A stretch of DNA of 43,664 bases from JAFDZW01 sp038229915 (GTDB taxonomy: Bacteria; Bacteroidota; Ignavibacteria; Palsa-1295). Position numbers and translations under genes: made by a program. Where the stretch lies: positions 1-43,664 of the forward strand of contig JBBRNY010000010.1 of the NCBI GenBank assembly GCA_038229915.1, written 5' to 3'. Shown in pieces: positions 24,364-33,616 of the stretch; within the stretch, counting starts at the first letter, position 1; every line of letters begins with the position of its first letter. Below the pieces are notes generated by a model. The model was not told the origin of the DNA. It ran no database searches and was given only the letters and a program-made list of their open reading frames with translations.

Positions 24364-24871
24364 AAAATATATCGGTAGCTTCTTTGTATTCGCTCTCACG
24401 GCGACGCTTTCGATCTATGGATGCAATCCATTCTCACCGGCTATTGATGACAGCCTTCCGAAAGATCTCTTCGGAGATGCGCATACCGTTGATGGATTCT
24501 TTCAAGCATTTCGCGCAGCATATCAATTTAAGGATACGGTTTCGTACGGCAAGTTACTCGCACCGGAATTTATTTTCAGTTATAGAAATTATGATCGCGG
24601 CCTCGATCTGCAATGGGGGCGCGACGAAGAAATGCGAACGACAGGCTCGCTCTTTGCATCGTCGGAAAGTCTTGATCTGCTCTGGGGTAACATCATTGAC
24701 TCGACCGGTACTGATACCGTCTTTGACGTAACGCGTGCATTCTCCCTCGACGTCACACTAAATATTAGCGATGTGTTACATACCGATGGTAGGGCAGTGT
24801 TTCATTTAACACGACCGACAAAAGAAGCAACTTGGCAAGCCGTGCAGTGGCGCGATGAATCAAATTTTTAA
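24353..24871 (+). CDS. lipoprotein, NTF2-like candidate (second of pair)
   Basis: A 172-residue lipoprotein. The only sensible start is TTG 24353, giving MLRKKYIGSFFVFALTATLS and the lipobox SIYGC (Cys24). The mature part, VDGFFQAFRAAYQFKDTVSY then GKLLAPEFIFSYRN and ending TWQAVQWRDESNF, is NTF2-like in pattern and mirrors the preceding lipoprotein, suggesting tandem duplication. The TTG overlaps the previous gene's end by 11 bases, so translation is likely coupled. Function unknown. Confidence 0.7.
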   Translation: MLRKKYIGSFFVFALTATLSIYGCNPFSPAIDDSLPKDLFGDAHTVDGFFQAFRAAYQFKDTVSYGKLLAPEFIFSYRNYDRGLDLQWGRDEEMRTTGSLFASSESLDLLWGNIIDSTGTDTVFDVTRAFSLDVTLNISDVLHTDGRAVFHLTRPTKEATWQAVQWRDESNF

Positions 24872-24874
24872 CTC

Positions 24875-26677
24875 TTGAACGCTCTCTCACATATATCGCT
24901 CGCTCTCAAGAAACTCGGTGCAAGAGACACGGTTATTCTCATCGCCGAAAAATATGCCAAGAAGAATCGGCTCAAACAATTGCTCGCACTTTCTGAGTCT
25001 GCCCACAAGCAAGTAGAGATCATTCAGCCCAGCAAAGAGGGGATTGATCTAACAACACTACAACCCGAGCAAGAATCAGTGATGCAAATTGCATCGCAAA
25101 CACTTGCAGATGAAAATTTTGTCTTCTCGTTTACTCATCATCTTCACACCATCAACGATCCGTGGAATTACGACCCGATAGAGAAAAAATATTGGCAGAA
25201 GCAACAGTATGAGGAGACGCAATTGCGGCTTCCGGATGTGCCGCGAGATGTGAAGATCGTTTGGGAAGTAAATCGTTTTAAGTATTTGCCCCTGCTTACC
25301 GAAGCCGCGCTCCTTAGCAATGACGATCGGTACAAAACCGAAATACAGTGGCAGATACATTCGTGGATCGAACACAACCCCTTCGCACGAACCATCAACT
25401 GGTCAAGTCCATTGGAACTTGCGATCAGAGCACTCTCCTGGTTAGTCGCCATTCGATTGTTACAATATGGGGGGATTGAGATCGCTGATGATACGATCAA
25501 GCGATCACTGTGGGAGCACGCCTATTACTTGAATAGTCAGCTTTCGGTCGATAAGATCGTGAAGACAAATCATTTGATCGGCGAGGCGGCTGGGTTGTAT
25601 ATTATTTCATCACTTTGCGATTTCCCTGAAGCGAAAGCGTTTCGCAAACGCGCCCTAGCAATTTTAGAAACGGAGATCATTGCACAAACTTATCCCGACG
25701 GAGCAAGCCGCGAAAGCTCGGGATGGTATCACTCATTTGTAACAGATTTTTTCGATCTTGCCGAGCGTGCATCGCATATAAGCGGAGAGTCATTTAGTAA
25801 AAAGTACCTCGATCGTCTCAGTGCGATGAAAACATATCTCGCATCGCTCGTTGCCCCCGACGGTGAACTCATTCGTTACGGTGATTGCGATGATGGCAGT
25901 GCACTCTTTGCCAGTGATCGAGTTAAAGATCTACTCTTTGGTGAATCAAATGCTCCTGGCGCAAACAGAAAAAATTATTTTAGCCAAGCTCAGCACATCA
26001 ATGCAAAAGTTGCGGAGAGTTTTGTATTGATGCGCGCAGGTGAATTCGGGTGGGGCGGCGACGGCTTCTCGTCTCATGCGCACGATGATCTGCTTTCACC
26101 GATCGTCTATCTCGCTGGGTTGCCTGTAATTGTTGACTCCGGGACGTTCGTCTATAATGGCGATCATCCGACTCGCGATTCCTATCGCAAAGCCGAAGCG
26201 CATAACGGCGTAATGATCGGTGGATCATCACTGGCAATCATCAAAGAAAGTTTTGGTTGGACGAAGGTTCGAGAGAATGCTTCTTTGCGTATAACAAGTG
26301 ATGCAGAAAATATTTGTGCTTTCGAAGCATCGTATGGTGAGTACATAGGGCAACATAAACGCTTGTCTGAATTGCGCTCTGACTCATTTACGCTCTCAGA
26401 TATCTTCACACTTTCGAAACAGCAATCTGTGGTGCTGAGTTTACATTTCGACCCGCGTTGGAGTGTTCGCAAAGAATCGGATTCGAAAGTGGTGCTGAAA
26501 GATGCCCAAGAAAACGAAGTCGTTTTGGTACTTTCTGGTGTTAACGCATCTGTTGAAATATTTGGATATGAATATTCACCGAAGTATCGTGTCGCAATAC
26601 CGGCTCAAGGTATTCGCATAACGATCAACGTACAAATTTCTACACTACGAATTGAACTTACGCGAACATCTCGATAA
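24875..26677 (+). CDS. heparinase II/III family protein
   Basis: A 600-residue protein of the heparinase II/III-like kind found in surface-polysaccharide loci. The N-terminal half is an alpha-helical toroid (KIVWEVNRFKYLPLLTEAAL; SPLELAIRALSWLVAIRLLQ; TNHLIGEAAGLYIISSLCDF). The C-terminal half is a beta-sandwich whose start carries SSHAHDDLLSPIVYLAGLPV, IVDSGTFVYNGDHPTRDSY and EAHNGVMIGG, the conserved region of the family. No signal peptide is seen with TTG 24875 as start, so it may be cytoplasmic, as in some exopolysaccharide loci. It overlaps the flippase start by 26 bases. Lyase or hydrolase action on an acidic glycan is plausible. Confidence 0.85.
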   Translation: MNALSHISLALKKLGARDTVILIAEKYAKKNRLKQLLALSESAHKQVEIIQPSKEGIDLTTLQPEQESVMQIASQTLADENFVFSFTHHLHTINDPWNYDPIEKKYWQKQQYEETQLRLPDVPRDVKIVWEVNRFKYLPLLTEAALLSNDDRYKTEIQWQIHSWIEHNPFARTINWSSPLELAIRALSWLVAIRLLQYGGIEIADDTIKRSLWEHAYYLNSQLSVDKIVKTNHLIGEAAGLYIISSLCDFPEAKAFRKRALAILETEIIAQTYPDGASRESSGWYHSFVTDFFDLAERASHISGESFSKKYLDRLSAMKTYLASLVAPDGELIRYGDCDDGSALFASDRVKDLLFGESNAPGANRKNYFSQAQHINAKVAESFVLMRAGEFGWGGDGFSSHAHDDLLSPIVYLAGLPVIVDSGTFVYNGDHPTRDSYRKAEAHNGVMIGGSSLAIIKESFGWTKVRENASLRITSDAENICAFEASYGEYIGQHKRLSELRSDSFTLSDIFTLSKQQSVVLSLHFDPRWSVRKESDSKVVLKDAQENEVVLVLSGVNASVEIFGYEYSPKYRVAIPAQGIRITINVQISTLRIELTRTSR

Positions 26678-27959
26678 AGGTATCTGGGCTGCTGCTGACA
26701 AGGGGCTACTGCTCTTATACGGTTTTGCCGTGATCATCGTGGTGATCAATGTCTTGCCCGATAGTGAGTGGGCGGCGTTCTCATTATTCCAGTCTATTTT
26801 TATTATTATTTCCGTTCTCTCCGACTCGATCTTTTTACAGCCGATGGTAAAATTTGCGAGCGAGCACGAAGCCGAGGTCCCGGAAATACTTGCCGCGAGT
26901 TTTAATTTTTATACTGTAGTGATGCTCGCTATCGGCGGAGCATTCGCATTGAGTGCCGATGCCTGTGCGAAATTATTTGCAAGCCCTGAGCTGGGGATGA
27001 TGCTGCCGTGGTTGCCGCTGCTGCTTGTGCTAAATATTTTTCGTAATGTCGGCATCCGATATTTACAGATCAGTTATCGTATCAGTAATATCTTTTGGGC
27101 TGATCTTGCTTTTTATGGGTCGATCACTTTGCTCACCATTCTTGTGCATTCACTGGGGCTTTTTCACACGGCCGATGATTTTCTGAAGATCAATATGATC
27201 GGCGGGGCGCTGTCAAGTTTGGTGGCAATCATATATGCCCGTTCTGCTTTTCGTACGATGCCGATCTTTCGTGTATCGCGAAATGAGTATGGAAAACTAT
27301 TGTCGTTCGCAAAATATCAAGCGGGCACAAGCGCACTCCTTACATTCCAACAATGGGCAGATGTTCTGGTAGTCGGGGTCTACGCACCGGCGTATGTGGC
27401 ATTGTATGCGGCGGCAAAAACATTGTATCGCTTTTTTGATGCGGTTCGCGACGGGGCAACATTACTCATCGTTCCTGTCGCTTCACGATTGCATACCAGC
27501 GGTGATAGCGAAAAACTTTCGGCATTAGTAGAAAAATTATTATTTCTCGCATTCGCGGCGCTCATCCCGATCTCATTAGTATTAGCACTGGGCGCAGAAC
27601 CGATGCTCGCAATATTTTACAAAAATAAATTTCCTGGCATCACTCCTGTATTTCAGATCTTGATACTGAGTGGTTTCGTCTTGCCACTGGCATTGGTATC
27701 GACCAACGTGCTGATCGGGATGGGGCGTGTAAGAGAATTATTTTTTGCCGTAACAGGAGCGACGCTAGTCTTTTTTGTGTTGAATCGTCTGCTCGTACCA
27801 CCAATGGGTGCTTCGGGAGCCGCGCTCAGTGTGCTTGTCTCGACGACGTTGCTTGGCATACTGTCATTCATCGCAATGCGTCGAGATCTCGCGATCTCAG
27901 CCACCGGCATCCTCAGCCGCGCCAAAGATGTCAAAGAGATGGTGGGGCGAGGGAAATAA
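26652..27959 (+). CDS. polysaccharide flippase (Wzx/MATE-like)
   Basis: A 435-residue inner-membrane protein with about 12 hydrophobic segments. It has the oligosaccharide flippase pattern: N-terminal DKGIWAAADKGLLLLYGFAV, YARSAFRTMPIFRV before the central halves, and ATLLIVPVASRLHTSGDSEK in the middle. It would move a lipid-linked glycan across the membrane. The start is TTG 26652, overlapping the heparinase gene by 26 bases; the next plausible in-frame start is well inside the first segment. The coupling suggests both act on the same glycan. Confidence 0.88.
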   Translation: MNLREHLDKGIWAAADKGLLLLYGFAVIIVVINVLPDSEWAAFSLFQSIFIIISVLSDSIFLQPMVKFASEHEAEVPEILAASFNFYTVVMLAIGGAFALSADACAKLFASPELGMMLPWLPLLLVLNIFRNVGIRYLQISYRISNIFWADLAFYGSITLLTILVHSLGLFHTADDFLKINMIGGALSSLVAIIYARSAFRTMPIFRVSRNEYGKLLSFAKYQAGTSALLTFQQWADVLVVGVYAPAYVALYAAAKTLYRFFDAVRDGATLLIVPVASRLHTSGDSEKLSALVEKLLFLAFAALIPISLVLALGAEPMLAIFYKNKFPGITPVFQILILSGFVLPLALVSTNVLIGMGRVRELFFAVTGATLVFFVLNRLLVPPMGASGAALSVLVSTTLLGILSFIAMRRDLAISATGILSRAKDVKEMVGRGK

Positions 27960-27986
27960 ATAAAATCTATTATACGATCTCAGTTA

Positions 27987-29363
27987 ATGAAACCTTGGTC
28001 AAAAACATTTTGGGATAGAACCGCAAAACGTATTTTGATTTGCTATCTTGTCGCAGTTTTAGTTCGTGTTCTCTTTATTTCTGTTTTCCCTGGTACAAAT
28101 TATTTCGGTGGTGTATCAGAGCGCTGCTTAAATGTTGCGAAAAATGTTGTTGACGGCAAAGGCTATGTTTTCTATGTGAATATTGCTCCCTTTGGAGAAC
28201 CTGACCATTATAGTTACGAGCAATTTATTGATAAGCCAATCGGATATCCTACTTTTTTGGCTGTGATTTTTTTCTTCTTCGGCTATTCGCCCGTTATCGC
28301 ACAAATTATTCAAGCCTTAATTGTCTCTTTCGGGGTAATATTCATCTATAAAATAATTTTACTCTTTGGCTTGAAAGAGAAATATGCATTCATTGGAGCG
28401 ATGTTAGGAGCTGTGTTTCCAAACCATGCACGTTTTGAGGTGACGATCCTTCCCGAAGCTATTATGCCTTTCTTGCTGATTGTTACATGTTACTATATCA
28501 CAAAAACCTTAAAGGAATTAGTCAGTATCCCGGCTCAAAAAGCGAATCAAAAAAGGGTACTAAATTATTCCTTGCTAGCTGGTCTTTCTCTGGGTCTCGG
28601 AGCGTTGTCCCGTCCAGACGTCATTTTCCTTCCGATTTTTCTTTTCTTTGCATCTTGGTTGATCTACGGACTGAGTTGTACGTCGAAATTAATTATTCCT
28701 TTAAGTATCGTTTTTTATTCGATCATAGGATTACACACAATTCGAAATTATATATTAACTAATGAGATAATACCATTAGGTTATAGTAATGGAACAGTTG
28801 TTTGGCAAGGTATCAGTCAGTTCGGTGATACGTTAGGTACGGTCTATAGTGACTATCGAATAGCTCACCACGAAGGATATCCGAGTCTTTTATACCCCAA
28901 TGGAATTGAACGAGACCGTAAAAGATTTCGTGAGGGAATTACGATCATTAAAGAGAATCCGGTCTTTTTTCTTTCTTTAATTCCACGCAGAATACCATTA
29001 TTGCTTGTGCCACGCGGTCTTCTTGTTCAAGATGACCCGTCGCCTCGAACTTCAGATAAAGAAGATTTTCCGCAAAAATTTCAGAAGGGTTTTGCGGAGG
29101 AATTACATAGGAGTCCTATAACAGCTTCGATAAAAATATTTTCGGCTTTATCAGGCGTGCTTTTGTTGGGTATTGCCCTACTAGGGTTTATTCGTTTTCG
29201 TAAAAAATACAGACTAATATACCCATTAGGAATCATGACACTTTACTTTATTGTGGTGTTGTTACCTATTAACTCTGAGGCGAGATACTTTTTTCCCGCG
29301 GTTGTTTTTTTGTTTCCACTGTCGGTACTCATGTTATCAGAGCGAAAAGTCCAAAGCCAGTAA
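27987..29363 (+). CDS. GT39/ArnT-like membrane glycosyltransferase
   Basis: A 458-residue polytopic membrane protein resembling GT-C glycosyltransferases. The first loop has SERCLNVAKNVVDGKGYVF, where such enzymes have D/E-x-x-Y and a short G-x-G; IDKPIGYPTFLAVIFFFFGY and FPNHARFEVTILPEAIMPF follow. Its base composition is strikingly AT-rich compared with the genes before it. It probably transfers a sugar from a lipid carrier to a periplasmic acceptor. The catalytic Asp is replaced by Ser-Glu, so activity is uncertain. Confidence 0.78.
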   Translation: MKPWSKTFWDRTAKRILICYLVAVLVRVLFISVFPGTNYFGGVSERCLNVAKNVVDGKGYVFYVNIAPFGEPDHYSYEQFIDKPIGYPTFLAVIFFFFGYSPVIAQIIQALIVSFGVIFIYKIILLFGLKEKYAFIGAMLGAVFPNHARFEVTILPEAIMPFLLIVTCYYITKTLKELVSIPAQKANQKRVLNYSLLAGLSLGLGALSRPDVIFLPIFLFFASWLIYGLSCTSKLIIPLSIVFYSIIGLHTIRNYILTNEIIPLGYSNGTVVWQGISQFGDTLGTVYSDYRIAHHEGYPSLLYPNGIERDRKRFREGITIIKENPVFFLSLIPRRIPLLLVPRGLLVQDDPSPRTSDKEDFPQKFQKGFAEELHRSPITASIKIFSALSGVLLLGIALLGFIRFRKKYRLIYPLGIMTLYFIVVLLPINSEARYFFPAVVFLFPLSVLMLSERKVQSQ

Positions 29364-29374
29364 ATGGAGGAGCT

Positions 29375-31597
29375 ATGAAATCATTTCTGCGTTTTATTGA
29401 AGTCTTGACATTTATAGTCGTTCTCGTTATTTTAATTGTGTCCACAGTCAGAGCACAAGTGGCTTTCGAGAATATTACTGCGTCCTCGTTAATAAACAGC
29501 CCATCGGGACAGCCATCGTATAATTCTATGTGGATTGATCTTGACAATGACGATTTTCTCGATCTTTACATTGCCAGAGGAAGTCAGAAAGGGCATCAGC
29601 AAACCGAATTATATCTCAATAACAGGAATGGTACCTTTAAGAATATTTCCACACTGGCATTCCCGGGCCGTGTCCCCGCATACAATGGACATATTTGTTG
29701 GGCTGATTATGATAATGACGGACTAATTGATTTATACGAAGGTCATTTTGATGCTTCAGACAATAGATTATGGCATCAAAATAAAGATCATAGCTTTTCT
29801 GATAGTTCAGTAAATTTGATTAGTACCGGTAGATATAGTACCGGTTGTGTCTGGTCAGATATTGACGGCGATGGCCTAGTAGATTTGTTTATTAATACTC
29901 AAGCGGGAGCAGGTTCGTTTTCTGAAAAAAATAATCGAAGTGGTGCATTTTCTTCTATTTCACCTTTTCTAAATCCAGGGCAAGGTCATCTACTATTATC
30001 GGTTGATATTAATAACGATAATATCCCTGATTTTTATTTGGGGAATATCCATACATTAGACTTTTGCTATGTGAGCCAAAACGGAGCGTACATTCAAATT
30101 GATAATTCATTCCTAGACAACAACAAAGCTCTCCATGAATTTCAATCTGGTGCCTTTGCTGATATTGATAACGATGGGTTTCCAGATTATCTCTATGTCC
30201 AAAACCACACTCGGCATATACTCCATAACAATGGTGGAACAAGTTTTACAGACTGGTCTAAAAAATTAGGATTTGACACAGCAAGCACAGCAGAGCAACG
30301 CACAACATTTATACAAGACATTGATAATGATGGTTTTTTAGATATGTTGATTCAACGTGTTGATGATTCTTCAGAAGTGTGGTATGGTAGTCAGGACGGT
30401 TTTATCAGACGAACTCTACCTTTTCCAATAACGAATGAACATGAAAGTGAATTCTCTTGGACAGATTATGACAATGATGGGTTTATTGACTTGCTTCATG
30501 TCACCCCAAGCAAAACCACATTTTGGAAAAACAAAGGAAATGATAATCGTTGGCTTAGTGTAACTCTGCGAGGAAGAAAAGCAAATCAAAATGGAATAGG
30601 CACGAAAGTATTTGCATATCTTAATGGTAGTTTTCAAGATAGGGAAGTCGGATATAATCAAGGAACATTAGGTTATTCTCCTTTACTCGCCCACTTTGGT
30701 TTTGGGCCACCGGATTGTTCTTCGCTTGGGTATATTGATTCGTTGGTGGTGATCTGGCAGCCGGGGGGGAGACAGGTTATTACGAATGTGCGGATGAATG
30801 AATTGGTGGTGGTCGATCAGGATTCAGGAATTGTGCGCACCATCCAAAGACCGCTCGGCGGCGGCGCGGGATATGCGCAAAATTTTAGTGTGTTTAACGC
30901 GAGCGTGCCGGCTGATACGATCGTGCAAGTCCCGATCAAGGCAACACTTATCTCGTCATCGCAATTGCGTCTCGACACGATCTCGGTAACTGAACTCACA
31001 TTCCGAGTTTTGTATAATTCAAATATTCTTGATGTCACGCCAAGTAAAATTGCGCAACGATATACCCCGCCGACAGGGTGGTCGTTAAAAAATGCTGTTG
31101 TCGGTATTGATTCGATCACCATTACGATCTCGAATGACGCACAGCAGAAGATGTCGAAAGTTGTTGATCTTGGTGCGTTACGATTCGATACGTATTTCTC
31201 TCAGCCTTATGGCACGTTCGTTACGCTCAATAGCGTCGCGATTCGTACCATCGATGGCTTGTATAGTTTTTGTACGACAACAGAGAATAATTTTCTCGCC
31301 CATATTAGGGTTGGTTGGAGTACGGGCGTTGCCTCTGCCGATCCTGTCAATAGTAAACTCATCATTTCTCCCGACCCGATCGTTGGCGGTGTACTTCAAC
31401 TCACAGTCCCAGAAGTCGCCGGCAACAGCGAAGTCTTGATCTATGATGCACTTGGTCGTGAATTACTTCGTGAGCGATCTGAAGTCATAGGCGGCGCGCT
31501 TCGTTGTCGCGTCGATGCGTTGTCAGTAGGGACTTACTATGCGAGAGTGATCGTAGGGCAGAAGCATTATGTTGGGACATTTAGAAAATTAGATTGA
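29375..31597 (+). CDS. FG-GAP/ASPIC-UnbV secreted protein with type IX sorting domain
   Basis: A 740-residue secreted protein with a signal peptide (TFIVVLVILIVSTVRAQ). About seven FG-GAP/VCBS repeats carry Ca-binding DxDxDG words (DLDNDDFLDLY, DYDNDGLIDLY, DIDGDGLVDLF, DIDNDGFPDYL, DYDNDGFIDLL). An ASPIC/UnbV region follows (WLSVTLRGRKANQNGIGTKV; LAHFGFGPPDCSSLGYIDSL), then a cohesin-like domain (FRVLYNSNILDVTP) and a type-A sorting domain (VLIYDALGRELL; SVGTYYARV). A strong Shine-Dalgarno GGAGG (29366-29370) sits 4 bases before the ATG. Bases up to about 30700 are AT-rich, then switch sharply to the local GC-rich style, inside the ASPIC domain. Confidence 0.9.
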   Translation: MKSFLRFIEVLTFIVVLVILIVSTVRAQVAFENITASSLINSPSGQPSYNSMWIDLDNDDFLDLYIARGSQKGHQQTELYLNNRNGTFKNISTLAFPGRVPAYNGHICWADYDNDGLIDLYEGHFDASDNRLWHQNKDHSFSDSSVNLISTGRYSTGCVWSDIDGDGLVDLFINTQAGAGSFSEKNNRSGAFSSISPFLNPGQGHLLLSVDINNDNIPDFYLGNIHTLDFCYVSQNGAYIQIDNSFLDNNKALHEFQSGAFADIDNDGFPDYLYVQNHTRHILHNNGGTSFTDWSKKLGFDTASTAEQRTTFIQDIDNDGFLDMLIQRVDDSSEVWYGSQDGFIRRTLPFPITNEHESEFSWTDYDNDGFIDLLHVTPSKTTFWKNKGNDNRWLSVTLRGRKANQNGIGTKVFAYLNGSFQDREVGYNQGTLGYSPLLAHFGFGPPDCSSLGYIDSLVVIWQPGGRQVITNVRMNELVVVDQDSGIVRTIQRPLGGGAGYAQNFSVFNASVPADTIVQVPIKATLISSSQLRLDTISVTELTFRVLYNSNILDVTPSKIAQRYTPPTGWSLKNAVVGIDSITITISNDAQQKMSKVVDLGALRFDTYFSQPYGTFVTLNSVAIRTIDGLYSFCTTTENNFLAHIRVGWSTGVASADPVNSKLIISPDPIVGGVLQLTVPEVAGNSEVLIYDALGRELLRERSEVIGGALRCRVDALSVGTYYARVIVGQKHYVGTFRKLD

Positions 31598-31711
31598 GTT
31601 GTTTGTTTATCTTTTGACACTTGAAACACAGTAAGTATTTCGAAAAACTACGGGTTATTTAATTCGCAGTCCTCTGCAAGGCTTATTTAGCAAGGGCTCA
31701 CAGCCTTCGCA

Positions 31712-31885
31712 ATGTTTATTCGAGTAAGATTCCTTTTTACTTGGGGGTTTTTATTGTTCTCCCTCTTTCCTATTTTTGCATATCGAATTTCTGCAGAAAT
31801 ATTTTTCTCGGAAATTGATAACGATTTTTTAGCCACAGGTACAAGTACAACTAAAAACGCAAACTCGAACTCAGCACCCCAGTGA
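31712..31885 (+). CDS. short exported ORF, possible gene remnant
   Basis: A 57-codon reading frame with a convincing signal-like start (FLFTWGFLLFSLFPIFAY), then SAEIFFSEIDNDFLATGTST, ending in a Ser/Asn/Thr tail. The EIDNDFLA stretch recalls the start of LpxR-type lipid A deacylases (which have N-D-F/L near their first strand), so it may be the remains of a truncated gene. No similar downstream frame continues it. Low confidence. The rest of 31598-31921 holds nothing else I can name. Confidence 0.3.
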   Translation: MFIRVRFLFTWGFLLFSLFPIFAYRISAEIFFSEIDNDFLATGTSTTKNANSNSAPQ

Positions 31886-31921
31886 GCTTCGGGTTTGAAA
31901 GATGCAAAACCCAAATCATTA

Positions 31922-32719
31922 ATGCATACCAGATCATTTTTACTGAGCTTCAGAGCAGTCGGTTATTCGATAGCGGTCGTGTTGTTGGTCGTACTTCATT
32001 GTTCGCCATCAAGTGCACAACGAATATTCGGTGCACAGAAATTTTCGATGGACGATAATAATGGTGCGCTCACCAAAACGATCACCCTCGACGCATCAAC
32101 TCCGTTGCTTAGTTCATACGGATTGCATTTCCCGGCGGTTCCGCCACCGGGACCATCGAGTGTATTGGTCAGCGATGCGTTTGGTAATCTCACATGGGGC
32201 AGTGCAACGCTTCCATCGTTACCATTTAATAATATTTGGATAGGGAATGCTTTCAATCAAGCGCAACCCTACGCGCCAACTGTTGCCGGCGCGTTCTTTG
32301 TACTGAGTCCAACGCTGACACCATCGTGGAGCACGACACTACCGCCAGCGGTCTCGGTTCCGTTTAATCAAATTACTTCAGGAGTTAATACTGGACAAAA
32401 CTTGCAAGTCGGTGCTGGCTCTACGCTTTCCCCTGTAGCCGGTGGTATGATCTCTTCGAATTCATTGGTTGGTGCTGGTATCGGAAAATATACTGGTGCG
32501 ATCACGATTCCGATCAATGCATCAACAATGCTGATCAGCGTACCAACTATCGTCGCAGGCTCTGTTGTCGTGGTTACTGTTTCAGATGTAAACTCCGCAT
32601 TGGGTACTGTGAGTGCATTCGTGCAAAGCATTACACCCGGAGTAGGCTTTACGGCATACTTCGCCGCCGACTATCCTCGCGCCACCGGATTTTTGAACTA
32701 CATCGTGACCAATCCTTAA
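31922..32719 (+). CDS. secreted tail-fibre-like protein (1 of 3)
   Basis: A 265-residue secreted protein; ATG 31922 is preferred to TTG 31895. The signal region reads RAVGYSIAVVLLVVLHCSPSSAQ. The mature part starts with a TKTITLDASTPL block and the phrase HFPAVPPPGPSSVLVSDAFG with LTWGSATLP. This resembles tail-fibre/needle-like repeats (LPDGTGQVLxxDxxGxLxW) and is shared with the two downstream genes. The C-terminal part is Ser/Thr/Val-rich strands. The role is unknown; a surface or filament protein is plausible. Confidence 0.7.
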   Translation: MHTRSFLLSFRAVGYSIAVVLLVVLHCSPSSAQRIFGAQKFSMDDNNGALTKTITLDASTPLLSSYGLHFPAVPPPGPSSVLVSDAFGNLTWGSATLPSLPFNNIWIGNAFNQAQPYAPTVAGAFFVLSPTLTPSWSTTLPPAVSVPFNQITSGVNTGQNLQVGAGSTLSPVAGGMISSNSLVGAGIGKYTGAITIPINASTMLISVPTIVAGSVVVVTVSDVNSALGTVSAFVQSITPGVGFTAYFAADYPRATGFLNYIVTNP

Positions 32720-32774
32720 ACAAGTTGTATCTATTTAATTAATCCATTTCATTTAACCATATATATTTACTTTG

Positions 32775-33506
32775 ATGAAAACATCTCGTAATCTCTTTAT
32801 ACTTGTACTCGCTGTTATTGCATTTGCTGCCACGGCATCCGCACAAACAGTCACAAGAAGTCTCATCCTAAAGCCAGCCGGTTCTTTAAACACTTTGACA
32901 TTGGATGTCAGCGGTGCTATCGGAACAGGGTATAGTCTCTTTTTGCCAGGCACGGGTAATGCTGCAGGAAGTCCGATCATGAAAGTGACGACTGCTTCGG
33001 GCAACAAAACAGTATCATTCGGTCAGATCGATCTCACCTCGAACACTGCTTTGACAGGCGACATCACCGGTATCCTTCGCGCTGACAATGGCGGAACGGG
33101 TATCAACACCCCAACAGCTGGTGCGATCCTTTTCGGAAATAATGCCGCGGCAATGTCACAGCTCGGTATTGGTACCGCAGGTCAAGAGTTGCGCGTCAAT
33201 GCAGGTGGTACAGCACCTGTCTGGACTAACTCGGTCTCGAACCAGTCATTTGGTTATACTGTCGTAGGAACAGAGGGCGGTTTTGGAACAGGCTTCGTAC
33301 ATTTCAATACCGTCGCAACACCAGGTGATGCTACGATCCCTGCATCAGTTGGATATACAGCGGCTTCAAAGATCATTATGAATCTCACAACCAGCACACC
33401 AGGTGCACAGTCGCATTCTGTGAACAATCGTACCGCGACTGGTTTTGATATTTATACTGCAGCATTGTCCGCTGGCGATGTCTTGACTGTATTGGTAATC
33501 AACTAA
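32775..33506 (+). CDS. secreted tail-fibre-like protein (2 of 3)
   Basis: A 243-residue secreted protein; ATG 32775 gives a signal peptide ending ATASAQ. It starts VTRSLILKPAGSLNTLTLDV and has YSLFLPGTGNAAGSP, then LRADNGGTGINTPTAGAIL with FGNNAAAMSQLGIGTAGQEL and NAGGTAPVWTN, a pattern well known from phage tail fibres and Bacteroidota tail-fibre-like proteins. The C-terminal half is strand-rich (HFNTVATPGDATIPASVGYT). Same direction and layout as its neighbours. A hairpin follows at 33537. Function unknown. Confidence 0.75.
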   Translation: MKTSRNLFILVLAVIAFAATASAQTVTRSLILKPAGSLNTLTLDVSGAIGTGYSLFLPGTGNAAGSPIMKVTTASGNKTVSFGQIDLTSNTALTGDITGILRADNGGTGINTPTAGAILFGNNAAAMSQLGIGTAGQELRVNAGGTAPVWTNSVSNQSFGYTVVGTEGGFGTGFVHFNTVATPGDATIPASVGYTAASKIIMNLTTSTPGAQSHSVNNRTATGFDIYTAALSAGDVLTVLVIN

Positions 33507-33536
33507 TTTGTTGTAATACGTAGAATAAAGGAATAA

Positions 33537-33571
33537 CGGCCGCATTAATTGTTAGTGGATTCGTGCGGCCG
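33537..33571 (+). terminator. hairpin between tail-fibre-like genes 2 and 3
   Basis: CGGCCGCA (33537-33544) pairs exactly with TGCGGCCG (33564-33571), extended outside by GAATAA/TTTATTC with a two-base bulge. It is followed by a T-rich stretch (CTTTATTCTGATTTT) without an unbroken T-run. A probable terminator ending the previous transcript. Confidence 0.7.
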
Positions 33572-33616
33572 CTTTATTCTGATTTTGACACCAGCATTTT
33601 TCAGATATTCCTATCA

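Noticed and set aside
31687..31914. Minus-strand frame of 75 residues
   Set aside because: It is antisense to a better plus-strand frame with a signal peptide, and has no start context or motif.
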